A DNA stretch of 26,195 nt, taken from contig MU119698.1 in NCBI GenBank assembly GCA_014904845.1, forward strand, positions 1 to 26,195, written 5' to 3'. The notes beneath the pieces were generated by a model. It saw nothing but the letters and a program-made list of their open reading frames with translations, was not told where the DNA came from and did not search any database. Made by a program: the position numbers and the translations under genes. The first letter of the stretch is position 1, and every line of letters begins with the position of its first letter. Shown here piece after piece: positions 10,232 to 19,463 of this stretch. Source of the stretch: Acephala macrosclerotiorum. Lineage: Eukaryota > Ascomycota > Leotiomycetes > Helotiales > Mollisiaceae.

Positions 10232-10584
10232 TTACTGGCTCCACCTCCGCATGCGGTGCGCTGTTTTATGAGTCGTGCGCAGTTGGTTGCGCGTGGAAGC
10301 CAGTACTATTGCGCTGAGAGTCAAGCAGGAAGCCCGCTCTTCCGGCGTAAGCTTCTTCCTTGGCCGAGCAGAGGACATAGTGCTGGTCGCACTTTTAGTA
10401 GGATTTTTTCGGGAATCGACTGTTTGATGCGGATGCTGTGACGCATCGTCCGAGATCTGCAGTTATACTCGTCAGAGGGAAGTAAATATAAAGGCAATTT
10501 ACATACTTGGGATTTCTCTTTTTCATTACAAAATTTCATTTTGGTTTCCCATTCAGCTTTTCCTGAGTCCAACTGTTGTGCCAT
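10232..10584 (-). CDS. Two-exon small protein, unknown function
   Basis: Exon 1 (10584-10507) starts at an ATG and codes 26 hydrophilic residues (MAQQLDSGKAEWE...). A 50-nt intron (10457-10506) begins GTATGT and ends CTGCAG. Exon 2 (10456-10232) continues in frame to TAA, for 100 residues in total. The protein is Ser/Thr/Lys-rich with a basic C-terminus (RMRRWSQ). It has no signal peptide, membrane segment or recognised domain. The unspliced frame gives a less natural tail of similar length (87 residues), so the splice model is preferred but not certain. Confidence 0.4.
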
Positions 10585-10803
10585 TGTTTGATATGGTTAA
10601 ATACTGGGAGGAACAAGGTCTATTGAGCTGAAAACCCCTTTTCGAAATTTGATGAAACAATATAGACTGATAAGGTTTGTGGGGCATAAGTTATAAGGAT
10701 TTTCTTGGGGCTTGGCCAGTACTTATAACATAAACCGAAGAAACAAGGGGCCATTCTGCAGGAAAAGCATCGCCTCAGGTTTGCGGCTTCAATACTCTAT
10801 CCA

Positions 10804-11007
10804 TCAAAAGTAAGGCAGACATCTTAGGTCTATGCACATTGAACATGGGGGTGTGATTGTTAGTGCAGTGGCAGCGGCAACTAACCCTTGCCTAACAACC
10901 CCGCTCCCTCGAGAGCCATTCATTTCAGCCACCTTTATGCCATAGCCGGTCTTCGAATTACACCGCTGAAAGTCGGCCTGACATTTCCAAATGTAGTAGA
11001 GTGGCAT
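10804..11007 (-). CDS. Small hypothetical protein
   Basis: A 67-residue frame on the minus strand begins at an ATG (11005-11007) and includes five cysteines and an Ala/Thr-rich stretch (VAAATALTITPPC). Codon choice looks coding-like, but there is no family match, no intron and no supporting context, so it may be a chance frame or an exon of a decayed gene. Confidence 0.25.
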   Translation of the reverse strand: MPLYYIWKCQADFQRCNSKTGYGIKVAEMNGSRGSGVVRQGLVAAATALTITPPCSMCIDLRCLPYF

Positions 11008-11181
11008 TCAATGCGACATGACACTGACTGAGCGGAAGCGCTTAGGAGCCCTAAGTCTTCGGATTCAACATCCCCTTTCTGGGCTGCATAATGCTCTGGC
11101 CATCAAGATGGTCCCACACGTTCACAACATGGTACACGACAGTGGAGCATCTTATCAAGCACTGGCTTGCACGCAGAATCC

Positions 11182-11367
11182 TCATTCTAGGCCGTGATAA
11201 TTGGATCCTGTGAGGGATGCAGCCGCACCATCATTTGGTCTCCCTCCGCCTCGAAATTCATCAATTCTGCCGACATCAGCCTCGTCTCCGCTCTCCTTAC
11301 CATCAAATGATGGCTGCCCAAATACTGCTACCAAAAGGAGCACGAACAGCATCCACATCCGAGACAT
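11182..11367 (-). CDS. Candidate small secreted protein
   Basis: A 61-residue frame on the minus strand starts MSRMWM and has a short hydrophobic core (LFVLLLVAVFG) followed by Gln-Pro, which resembles a signal peptide with cleavage near residue 17-18. The rest is acidic and Gly-rich with no cysteines. A possible donor (GGTAAG) lies in codons 22-23. It overlaps, antisense, open plus-strand frames upstream of the transporter. Composition favours it, but a chance frame cannot be excluded. Confidence 0.35.
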   Translation of the reverse strand: MSRMWMLFVLLLVAVFGQPSFDGKESGDEADVGRIDEFRGGGRPNDGAAASLTGSNYHGLE

Positions 11368-11822
11368 ATCTTACCCAAAAGATTGGCAAAGACGACTCCC
11401 GAATCAGACGTTTAGTTCATGTGGTCGAGGGCTTTACTCGATCACAAGAGCTCGACACCAAAGCGCTTGAAGCGGTATTAGACGTATGGTCAATGGTTTG
11501 TGAGGGATCTGACTCGGGGATCAAACGTCTCTTCGGGCCCGCGTCAAATTCGAACACCATTTCACCCATGTGCTTGGCATGCTTTACGTTGTTCATGAGA
11601 TTGATGAAGTCGCTCAGTCGAAGGACTTGTGTCGGATCAAGGGGGAACGAAAGCGGACTTCAGCAGTTTGGGCGATATCCTTATGCCATCCCGAACTCTG
11701 ACCAAGCACCGTTCGCATTACCTTCGAACCACCGACCCATACACACCCCAATCTTCGCCTGTACGGTCAAAACAACATTCAACCCATCTCCCTTGATGAT
11801 GGCCCACACTGCGGAAGATATT
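11217..11822 (+). other. Open frame continuous with the transporter's first exon
   Basis: The transporter's frame is open for 202 codons upstream of its proposed ATG at 11823, back to an ATG at 11217. Part of it (about 11350-11640) reads as plausible helical protein. Typical members of the transporter family lack such an extension, so it may be a 5' exon of another gene, a decayed gene or chance. A further 59-codon frame with its own ATG lies at 11018-11197. Confidence 0.3.
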
Positions 11823-13391
11823 ATGAATTCCCCCTTTTGCAATGAGCGGTCCGGGGACTATCCCAACACTCCCATCGCCTCTGCCATCCAAGGAAACGTC
11901 ATTGAGATACTCCTTGTAAGTTCAGAGACACCTCAAACAAATTCTGCCAAGGTTGAAGAAGCCGGCAACACAAACATCCCAAAAGCAGACGGAGGAATAC
12001 ATGCCTGGCTCTTACTAGCAAGTTGTGTTGTGTTTGAAGCCTTAATTTGGGGTAAGTCTCCTCTCTATCAAACCTCAAACCTCAAATACTAACTACCCAA
12101 ATCCCAGGCTTTCCCTTCTCCTTTGGAGTCTTCTTATCCTACTATACGACCCACGCCCCCTTCTCTACTCACCCAAATGGCATTTCAACTATTGGCACCT
12201 GCTCTACAGGCATTATGTACATCGTCGCACTTGTCACGCTCCACGTACTCGAAGCCTGGCCCTCTATCCGACGTCGCTGCTCTATCCTAGGTCTTTTTAT
12301 TGCCGTCGGAGCGCTTATCGCTAGTAGCTTCGCTACGCATGTCTGGCATTTAATACTAACGCAAGGGATTTTGTATGCTATTGGAGGCAGCTTTTTGTAT
12401 ACTCCGACGATATTTTATTTGGATGACTGGTTTGAGGCAAGAAAGGGATTGGCATTTGGAATTATGTGGGCAGGCGTGGGGACTGTGAGTTTTTCTCCGC
12501 TCTCCGATCCTAACATTCTACATTTTAAGCTTTGGTTAATAGGCGTGGGATATGTAGGCAGGACTCATCTTCCCCTTCCTCTTCTCCACACTTCTCACAC
12601 ACTGCGGGCACGCTACCACCCTCCGCATTTGGTCAGCTGTCCTCTTCGTGCTGTGCTTGTCACTAATACCCTTCCTTAAAGCCCGGCTACCGCTCTCCAT
12701 CCCCCCTTTACCGCGCAAACCAGTTTCTTACGCCTTCTTTTTCACACCCACGCACCTCTCGCTGCAAATGGCCAATATTCTCCAATCGCTAGGCTTCTTC
12801 TTGCCGTCTATTTACCTCGTTTCTTATTGCTCTACGTTCGATCTTCCGACGGCCTCTGGAACAGCGCTACTCTGTGTGCTAAATACTTTCTCGGCGTTTG
12901 GAGCGGTTGGGTTGGGCTGGGCGTGTGATAAGTGGCATGTCACGACTGTGGTTTTTGTCTCTGCGCTCGGCTCTTCGCTTTCAGTTCTCCTGCTCTGGGG
13001 GTTGGGTACTACGCTCTTTGTCCTCGTGCCGTTTGCAGTCGCGTATGGGGTTTTTGCGGGTGGTTTCTCGGCGATTTGGACGGGGATGATGAAAGAAGTA
13101 CAGCGGTCTCAAAAGCAGCTTAAGGGGGAAGGAGAGGAACCAAGCATGGGAACTTTAATGGGAGTTTTTGCCGCCGGAAGGGGGATAGGAGCCGTGTTGA
13201 GTGGGCCGGTTAGTGAGGTGCTGTTGAAGCATGGTGGTCTTGGTCGCAAGTTCGGGTTTGGCACGAAGTACGGGATCGTGATTGTATTTACAGGTGTTAG
13301 TTCTGCGCTGTGTGGGCTGATGGCCATCCAATGCCGAGTGAGAAAGAGGTTACGAATGATTGTAACATATGCTATGGGCTTGTTTTGCTGA
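11823..13391 (+). CDS. MFS transporter, monocarboxylate-transporter type
   Basis: Three exons: 11823-12051, 12108-12484 and 12558-13391, 479 residues, a normal length for fungal MCT-like MFS proteins. Intron 1 (12052-12107) has GTAAGT, ACTAAC and CCCAG. Intron 2 (12485-12557) has GTGAGT and TATGTAG. The N-terminal tail of about 55 residues is followed by the family signature DGGIHAWLLLASCVVFE at the first helix. Exon 2 holds helices 2-4 with the acidic FYLDDWFEARKGLAFGI loop, and the exon 2/3 join rebuilds WAGVGTAGLIFPF, matching the conserved helix-5 region. A hydrophilic central loop and six more helices follow (GAVGLGWACDKW, GVFAAGRGIGAVLSGPV). It is expected in the plasma membrane, and the substrate cannot be told from sequence. 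It converges with the minus-strand gene ending at 13604. Confidence 0.9.
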
Positions 13392-13603
13392 TATGCTATT
13401 GTGGGACTGGGGTGATGGCACGACGAAGGGATGATGTAAAGATCTGAATACATTTCTCCAGTTCAGCCTTCAAACAATCTTCAGTCTGCGTTATAACCCC
13501 GATGAAACCATCCATGATTATTCAGGGGCCAGTGCGTCGTGCATCAATTGTGGCCCTGCCAGCTGCTTCATCAAAGACCTTGCTTCTGAGATTCAGTTCT
13601 CCT

Positions 13604-14571
13604 TCACACATTTTCCGAACAAAGATGTCGGAATGATTGGGAATGAACATATGGCCGATCTGAATCAAAGGCTATGTCAAGCCTGAATTTATGACTGGTC
13701 TTACCACAACCGCCATTGCTGCCATTCGAGAGAGTTGGGCCAGGATGAAGCTCAACCTGAGCCTTTGGCCTGATGGAGTTGCATAGTTTCAATGCAACCA
13801 AAAGAATATTGTACAGACAGTAGATGGCGGTATGACTCTATTTAACATTAGTAAGGGTCTGGATACAGGGCTCATAATACATACCATTAGGAATGTAGTA
13901 GCTTTCAGAATAAAAAACGAGAAGAGGCTGGCGGGATATGTGAAGAGTCTGAAGTAGAGGATGGTGTAAATGGGTGTGGTTTGTTTGATGGTCGTGGTTT
14001 TGCGAAGATAGTAAATTGAGTAGCAATTCGGGAAGTTGTGTGCGATAGCAAGCGCTATAGTCAAACAAATGCGACTTGATACATCGATACCATGGAGAAA
14101 TGAATAAATGGCTGCAGCACCAAAGCCTAACACAACAAGGCAATATAAGAATACAGCCCAATAGAAGACCCGCTTCATCGAAAAGATCCGCCCGATCAAA
14201 AAGACCCGCTTGGTCGAAAACGCCACGAGCGCCTCGGATATTTCCAGCCCAATCGTAACCTAATCGTATTAGCTAGGGGTACTCAATCTTTGGAGAATTC
14301 TCACCTCAAGACAAAAGCTCTGCAGGAGAGACAAGCCTTGTAGAATGATTAGAAATACTCGATTGGCCTGTTTTCGGTTTCTATGGTCGTAAATGACGAG
14401 TACAATTTGACCAATGAGGAAAACCACGAAAACTCCTATTCGGAACGCGAGGTACTTCGACAGATTGTGTTGGCAATAATAATGAAGGGTATCGAGCATA
14501 TAATAGAATACAATAAGAAACGCGAGGCAATATGCAGAAATTGACACTGGGGTAGACGCTGGGGCAGACAT
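13604..14571 (-). CDS. Seven-helix membrane protein, unknown function
   Basis: Exons 14571-14305, 14259-13885 and 13837-13604 give 291 residues. Intron 1 (14260-14304, 45 nt) has GTGAGA, GCTAATAC and ATTAG. Intron 2 (13838-13884, 47 nt) has GTATGT, ACTAATG and AATAG. Both keep phase 0. Hydrophobic segments lie near residues 13-31, 41-60, 72-95, 118-140, 150-165, 180-205 and 217-233, followed by a cytoplasm-like hydrophilic tail of about 55 residues. The start MSAPASTPVS at 14571 has good context; an upstream in-frame ATG at 14634 would add 21 residues. The overall shape resembles the many uncharacterised fungal 7-TM proteins. A MITE lies 73 bp upstream. A damaged fragment of a related copy lies at 18430-18502. 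Confidence 0.7.
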
Positions 14572-14643
14572 GATGGATTGCATTTCCCCTCTGGAACGAG
14601 GAGGGCGCATGCAGGTTGCCTTATTCCGCAGCATCTTCTTATA

Positions 14644-14771
14644 CTTCGCCCCCAGGGAAATAGTTACGCCAAGAGGACTAGGGCAGTGGGTTTTTGCTTT
14701 GGTGCGTTCACAGCCATTTTTACCCCCTTGCCCTGGTCTTTCTTGGCGTAACTATTTCCCTGGGAACGAAG
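14644..14771 (-). mobile_element. 128-bp MITE copy 2
   Basis: Inverted copy of the element at 8338-8465. It has the same length, is flanked by TA (14642-14643 and 14772-14773), and shows 6 differences by my count with no gaps. Terminal inverted repeats carry aaatagttacgccaaga and gactagggca. It lies between the divergent starts of the seven-helix gene (14571, minus) and the gene beginning at 14893 (plus), so it could affect both promoters. Confidence 0.9.
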
Positions 14772-14892
14772 TACGTTGAAATGGATCCCCACATTGGTGC
14801 AGAAGCAATACTAAGACTCTCAAATCGACACGGTGTTAGCGGAAAGTGCGATTCGAGATGCGTATGCATATGCATGCAGTAGCCTGGCAAAA

Positions 14893-16811
14893 ATGCGCCG
14901 AACTGTTCGCTTAGCCGAGTGGGGCACAGTACTGCTAGCTCATAATGGCTCCCTCCCGTGTTCCTCCTGGTCGCCGACAGCACTGCTCTCCACCTCAACT
15001 TACGACGGCTCTGCGAAGGGCCTCGACACACGACATCCACTAATGTTTAACCATTTCCTCAACGATGAGGCCAGGCCTGATGTCAAAATTGGAGTTTATT
15101 TTTATGGCGGAAACGGGCCACTAGCCTGCCTTAATTTTGCTTTGTATTCGGAGTCCCAAGCAAATCAGATCCTCGAAGCTGTTGACGCGGCACGCCAGGA
15201 AGTGTACGAGAAGGCTTCCGAGGCCAGTAAGTTTCGTCGAATCTGCCAAAAGTACACTACGTCACAACGGAATGAATCGGATCATGAAAGGCTTTTCTCG
15301 ATTCGCTATGGGGACTCTGAGGAACTTAGTATTCTTCGAGATTTTCTCAAAGATTTGCCTCTTGGAGCGTTCATAAAAGTTATTTTCAAAATATCTTACG
15401 CGGACTTAATCAGCATCAAGAACCACCTCCATGATCTTGCCCGCTTTGCTGGATCTCCCAATGTTGAGCTCCGTCACGCTGGGAAGTTGTTACACTTAAA
15501 AGGATACGAACTCTTCTGTGCGGACTGTAAACGAGGTAACTATTCAGAGATGGCAGATTCTACTGGGCTTCACTAACGCTGTCTTTAGAAGGTGAGCAGC
15601 GGACTGCAGACCCCAGATTGCCGACACCTGCGCTACCCGTTGCTGGATTCATCACCGACACAGAAGTCACTTGCAGACCTGACCATTCTAGCAGCCAACA
15701 GACATATCTACATCCCGCAAGTAAGACACCCAATGCTATTATGGTGGGAGTCTTGTGCTGACATGGATAGATGAATCATCGAACCTTCCTCCGCAAGATT
15801 ATGGACTTGAGAATACGATGCATTCTTCGGAGTTTGGGCAAAAATCTGAGGATTTATCTACAGCTTCGATACATCAGTTTTGCGAGCCGGAGCTTCAGAT
15901 CGTCAAACGGACAGCGTCAAGTTCGCAGGTTGATCTTCTGCCGATCAACAGCATCCTCAATATGCTACCTGAGCATCATCGGCAATACCATTCTCCATAT
16001 ACGAGCCATCCAAATACAGAGGAGAGGGTTTCAAGTTCGTAATACCTTGCTCGATGCGTTCGTCATAGCTGACATTGCTCTCGAAGTATCGCAGTGTTCA
16101 AGAGAATCGAAGCCACTGCCACCCAGCCTTTCGAAATTCCAGACCTGTGATTGCCAACACGGGGTAATGGCGGCCAGGGAAGCACAGGAAACCGCTCAGC
16201 TTCATGTAATGAGAAACCATGGAAGGATGCAAGTGAATTTGGGGAGTATGACAAGTCTTCAAGCTTCTAGGCCGGCGAATGAAAGTTGGAGTGTGTCAAC
16301 TTCACATGCTGAATACAGCAGCACCGACCCTCAGCGGTGTGAACCAGGGAATACGATACCTACTCCTTCAACCTCTCTACAGCGGCTTGGCGTTTCCCAG
16401 GACCCTAGCGCTGCAGCCTCTACATTTGAGCTGGTCAAAAGAGAGCCATCACATTTGCAAGTTGAGTATGGCAGGAACAGTCTTCCGATCAACAGCATCA
16501 TCAATAGTTCTTTTCCTATCGAATATTATCCTCTATACGACTGTTTAAAAATAGGCCAAGGAAATACAATGAACAGTACAAGTCATGGTTCGTAAAATCC
16601 TGTTTCCTAAACGTTCATTTTATAATTGACCTCGAAAATAGGGACAAGTGCAACTGCTGTTAGGAACCTGACAGGGACGGACGTCAGTACCTTTTTGGAG
16701 ACAATTCTGAGGCCTTTTCAAAAGCTGGATTTGATTACGGATGGTGAGGTTCTTCCAGATGGAATGTTCTCATATATCAACATACGACGAGATCAATCCG
16801 CGACGCCATAA
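14893..16811 (+). CDS. Five-exon uncharacterised protein with a duplicated C-terminal module
   Basis: Exons 14893-15535, 15589-15720, 15771-16038, 16103-16591 and 16649-16811 give 564 residues. Introns 1 and 2 are convincing (GTAACT...CACTAAC...TTTAG, and GTAAGA...GCTGAC...GATAG). Introns 3 and 4 start GTAATA and GTAAAA but need CAAG acceptors (16102, 16648) to stay in frame; if intron 3 is not removed, the protein ends at 16042 with 348 residues. The start may instead be the ATG at 15043. Residues 50-215 look globular (GVYFYGGNGPLACLNF, then LPLGAFIKVIFKISY). Exons 3 and 4 each end with a related module (VKR...QV...LPINSI[LI]N) just before an intron, suggesting an exon duplication. The C-terminal half is Ser/Gln/Asn-rich and probably disordered. 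No known family was recognised. Confidence 0.55.
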
Positions 16812-16900
16812 ATTAAGATTCTTGTCGATAACTTGATGAGTGGAGCACTGGTCAGGCATGCCTTGAACAAGGTAGGGGGAAACTCAAATATTGAATTTAT

Positions 16901-17301
16901 TCATGACCGAAGGATGTACAGTACCGCACAAGAACCATAGCGCATACAATTTTGGCCAGGTGCTATCTCAACAACCATATAGCCAACTTCCTGATCAGGA
17001 CCTGTTCTGTAACGTGGAGATGCATAGCCAGCAGATTCGTCGGTGACACATACGTATCCATACCCACTCTTTTTGTCAATCACAGCCATGCATATATCTC
17101 CAGAGCTACTTCCCCCAGTTTCATAACTAATACCATTATCCGCTCCAGTTGATTCGTCACCCGCGAGCACCAGATCTTGTCGACCACTTATCTAACGGAG
17201 AGTTAGTGCGTGTTATACGGTATGCTAGTGGTTGCAGAATAACCTACTATTTGTTCGCCCGCAGACTTGAGACTCTGCTTGTCCGTCGTCCTCCTCGCCA
17301 T
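16901..17301 (-). CDS. Two-exon 114-residue protein, unknown function
   Basis: Exon 1 (17301-17248) codes MARRTTDKQSLKSAGEQI and ends at GTAGGT. The intron (17192-17247, 56 nt) has an ACTAAC branch point and CGTTAG acceptor. Exon 2 (17191-16901) continues in phase 0 to TGA. The basic N-terminus is followed by a Gly/Ser-rich stretch (about residues 33-50) and a compact region rich in Tyr, Val and Gly with four cysteines. There is no signal peptide or membrane helix. The splice signals and uninterrupted natural composition make it a good gene candidate. No family is recognised. It converges with the plus-strand gene ending at 16811. Confidence 0.6.
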
Positions 17302-17860
17302 ATTGATATATTCGCAGTATGTCGATCATGAGCTAGGAAATGAATCGAAGCACGTCGATCTAGCGCCTGTCCGGGGTCCCTCTGTTTGATGCTCGAATAA
17401 GTCGGAGAAGTCTGCAAGATCTAGATGAAAGCCCAACAGATGACCCAAAGCCAAACCTCGTCGCAATTTGTCGGCCAAACGCTGCTACCGCCGGCTATAG
17501 TTCTTTGGTATTCGTAGGCGTTGCTTCCAGCGCAATAGGGTTGCAATTTGATTTCAGTGGACTTGATCTTCATCGAGTGTGCCGGCAGAGCGTCTATCAT
17601 GGATCGCGAACGACGAGGAGCCGGATGTGGCGCGTGCGGGAATTTTCGTGGGCAACCCCACTATGACATGTGACTGCCCCGCGGTTCGCTTCGCCTAATG
17701 ACAGCCTCATTCCTTAGGCAGCAATAGACTTGGCAGATATGAACTGTAGCTTAACTTTCGAGAGCAACACAGAGAATTGCGACATGCAATGCGGAAGAAG
17801 GTTATGGCTGCGGTGTCTTCCTTGCCGCAAGAACTTCCTCGAGCTCATTAGTGCCTGTCG
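17302..17860. other. Intergenic interval between divergent genes
   Basis: This is the upstream region of the minus-strand gene starting at 17301. Only short frames occur. One 41-codon plus frame at about 17739-17864 has an ATG and six cysteines, but it is too short to call. No repeats or RNA genes were recognised. Confidence 0.35.
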
Positions 17861-18225
17861 ATGAAAGTGGTAAGAGCAGCAGGGATCCAAAGGCGGTTTG
17901 ATCACAATTTCATTGGCCTTGAGGTCAGGTACTTTGCAATTTGGATCCCGGTTTCGTGGCGTTTCTCCTGGACGACCGTGGTCGCATTTCTCTTGATTCC
18001 CTCGGAGTCATGTTCGAGGATGCCTATCCAACCTTTTCAATCAACCTTCAAAAGAGAACTCCGCTCGAAGTGTATGTGATATGCCGCCCAGAAGCAAATC
18101 ATGTACGAGTTGCAAGAGGCGAAAGGTCAAGTGCGATACAAAACGACCATGCTCAAAGTGCATGGAGAATCAGCTGCAGTGTCGACCGTTTCCCACTCGT
18201 GAGAGTAAAACATGCCCTATCCTAG
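17861..18225 (+). other. Alternative spliced frame overlapping the Zn2Cys6 gene start
   Basis: ATG AAA GTG (17861-17869), a 59-nt intron (GTAAGA to GGTCAG, 17870-17928), then a frame open to TAG at 18225 would give 101 residues. Its first 50 residues read well (LDPGFVAFLLDDRGRISLD). From 18081 it overlaps the zinc-cluster gene in another frame, where its composition becomes that of a shadow. It may be the remnant of an upstream gene or a longer 5' exon. Low confidence. Confidence 0.25.
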
Positions 18226-18490
18226 ACTGCCGTCAGTATTTTAAGAAAGAGCAACATCTCCGCACACATTACAGTAAGTTATGATGAATATACTTCTAGA
18301 CCGAACTAATCTTGGAACAGGTATCGAGCACCCAAAAGGATTTTCGTGCCAAGTTGATGAGTGTAAATTTAAGCACAAAAGCGCCTCCAATCAACGAAAC
18401 AAAATCATCATCAGCTTGATCGAACGCGCAGCATATTTTCCGCCAAATCGTGACTTAGTCGTGTTAGCCAGGGGTACACAAACTCTGTAA
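18081..18490 (+). CDS. Zn2Cys6 plus C2H2 DNA-binding protein, probably truncated
   Basis: Exon 1 (18081-18273) begins MPPRSKS and holds a complete Zn2Cys6 binuclear cluster, C-x2-C-x6-C-x5-C-x2-C-x6-C at residues 8-34, with the usual KRRKVKC basic face. A 47-nt intron (GTAAGT, AACTAATC, AACAG; 18274-18320) leads to exon 2 (18321-18490). The join completes a C2H2 finger, C45-x4-C50-x12-H63-x4-H68. A second finger starts (C74, C79) but lacks its histidines. Translation then runs into antisense sequence related to the seven-helix gene and stops at residue 120. Fungal regulators with such domains are normally several hundred residues long, so this looks like a 3'-truncated nuclear transcription factor. 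It probably binds DNA but lacks an effector region. Confidence 0.7.
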
Positions 18491-18502
18491 GACAAGCCTT
18501 GC
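18430..18502 (-). pseudogene. Fragment related to the seven-helix gene
   Basis: The minus strand here resembles the exon 1/intron 1/exon 2 junction of the gene at 13604-14571. Shared blocks include aaggcttgtct, a CTAAxACGA(T/C)TA branch/acceptor block preceded by gtacccct, and an acgatt block after it. About 33 of 40 bases match by my count over the core (14256-14295 against 18446-18485). Roughly 35 bases are missing between the first two blocks. Too short and damaged to be functional. Confidence 0.5.
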
Positions 18503-18530
18503 CAAAAAAAATTTTTTAAAAAAAAAAATA

Positions 18531-18957
18531 CTATGGTAAAGGTCGGGCGGCACGCTGGATTCCGGTCCGGATCAACTCAGTATTGCACATCCCTAGATTG
18601 GCTTGGGCTTGAATTTTTCCAACACAGAAATACGCAGCGAAAGGATTATAGCGGGTTGCGGGCAGTGTGCCATCGCGACGCTTGGGAAGTAGTGGATGCA
18701 TGGTGATGATCTCATATTCCTCGCATTCATTAGGTCTCGGGAACAACGACCACCAAATACCTTGCAAGACTGAGAGCAAACCACTTGCTGCCAGGTTTCT
18801 CCCGGGCCTGCAGGGTCTGTGTCTCCAGCTGCAGCACTTGGCGTCGAATCTCTCGGACCTGCAGGACCGGCGTCGACAAGGGGTTCGTCTGGTTCTGCAG
18901 TAATAATAAGCCACGAAATGTCCAATCCTTCGTTTTACCTTTTCGGAAGCTCTCCAT
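18531..18957 (-). CDS. Three-exon small protein, unknown function
   Basis: Proposed exons 18957-18939, 18894-18761 and 18719-18531 give 113 residues. Introns are short: 44 nt (GTAAAA...CTGCAG) and 41 nt (GTATTT...CCTAATG...GCGAG). The frame holds across both joins. The middle part is Ala/Gly/Pro/Asp-rich and probably disordered; the C-terminal 62 residues (EYEIITMHPLLPKRR...) look folded. An unspliced alternative stops at 18593. Several frames are open here, so the model is tentative. It would be divergent from the C2H2 gene with about 116 bp between starts. Confidence 0.4.
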
Positions 18958-19073
18958 CAACTTCCTTCTGCTTCTCCTGCTTCGTTTGCTCAAGAACTGT
19001 GCATATCCGACAGTTGACGGCCTTCAATTCCCTACCTGCCTGTCAATCCTTTGGTCCGAAAACAACTATCAAG

Positions 19074-19463
19074 ATGTCGCGTACCACACGCTCATACAGA
19101 AGAAAACTTCGTCGTCGTCGACAATGTTCACAATGTTCTTGGAAAGGATGCGATCTGAAAGCCCACTACGATTCCAAGCACCCTACGTCGGGTTCCAAGC
19201 TCTCATACAAAAGAAAACCTCTTTCTCGTCGACAATGTTCACAATGTTCTTGGAAAGGATTCGATCTGAAAGTCCACTACGACTCCAAGCACCCTATGTG
19301 CATACTCCATTGGTGCCCGAAATGCAATACGCCTTTTTCTCGAGCATTCGATCTAAAGCGTCACGAGCGGGAGCTTCATGGACCTGTACTTCGGTGTGAC
19401 ATTTGTGATTGGACTACAAAACGTCAAGCTAGATTGGACAGTCACCTATCGAAAAAGCATTGA
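19074..19463 (+). CDS. C2H2 zinc-finger protein with internal duplication
   Basis: Single exon, 129 residues, starting at ATGTCGCGT with good context (ATCAAG before ATG) after a pyrimidine-rich leader. After an Arg-rich start come two near-identical fingers, C-x2-C-x9-H-x4-H (CSQCSWKG...HYDSKH), produced by a 111-bp tandem duplication, then two classical C2H2 fingers with C-x2-C-x12-H-x4-H (CPKCNTPFS..., CDICDWTTK...). The first two fingers are three residues shorter than the classical spacing. It is likely a nuclear nucleic-acid-binding protein. It ends directly at a long polypurine tract. Confidence 0.75.
   Translation: MSRTTRSYRRKLRRRRQCSQCSWKGCDLKAHYDSKHPTSGSKLSYKRKPLSRRQCSQCSWKGFDLKVHYDSKHPMCILHWCPKCNTPFSRAFDLKRHERELHGPVLRCDICDWTTKRQARLDSHLSKKH
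19091..19312 (+). repeat. 111-bp tandem duplication inside the C2H2 gene
   Basis: The unit starting ctcatacag at 19091 recurs at 19202 (ctcatacaa). The tract acaatgttcacaatgttctt is identical at 19121 and 19232. The 111-bp period equals 37 codons, so the frame is kept. The two copies differ at a small number of sites. Confidence 0.9.

Noticed and set aside
18785..19399. 204-codon plus-strand frame
   Set aside because: Shadow frame over the C2H2 gene and its upstream region; the true frame is set by Cys/His spacing.
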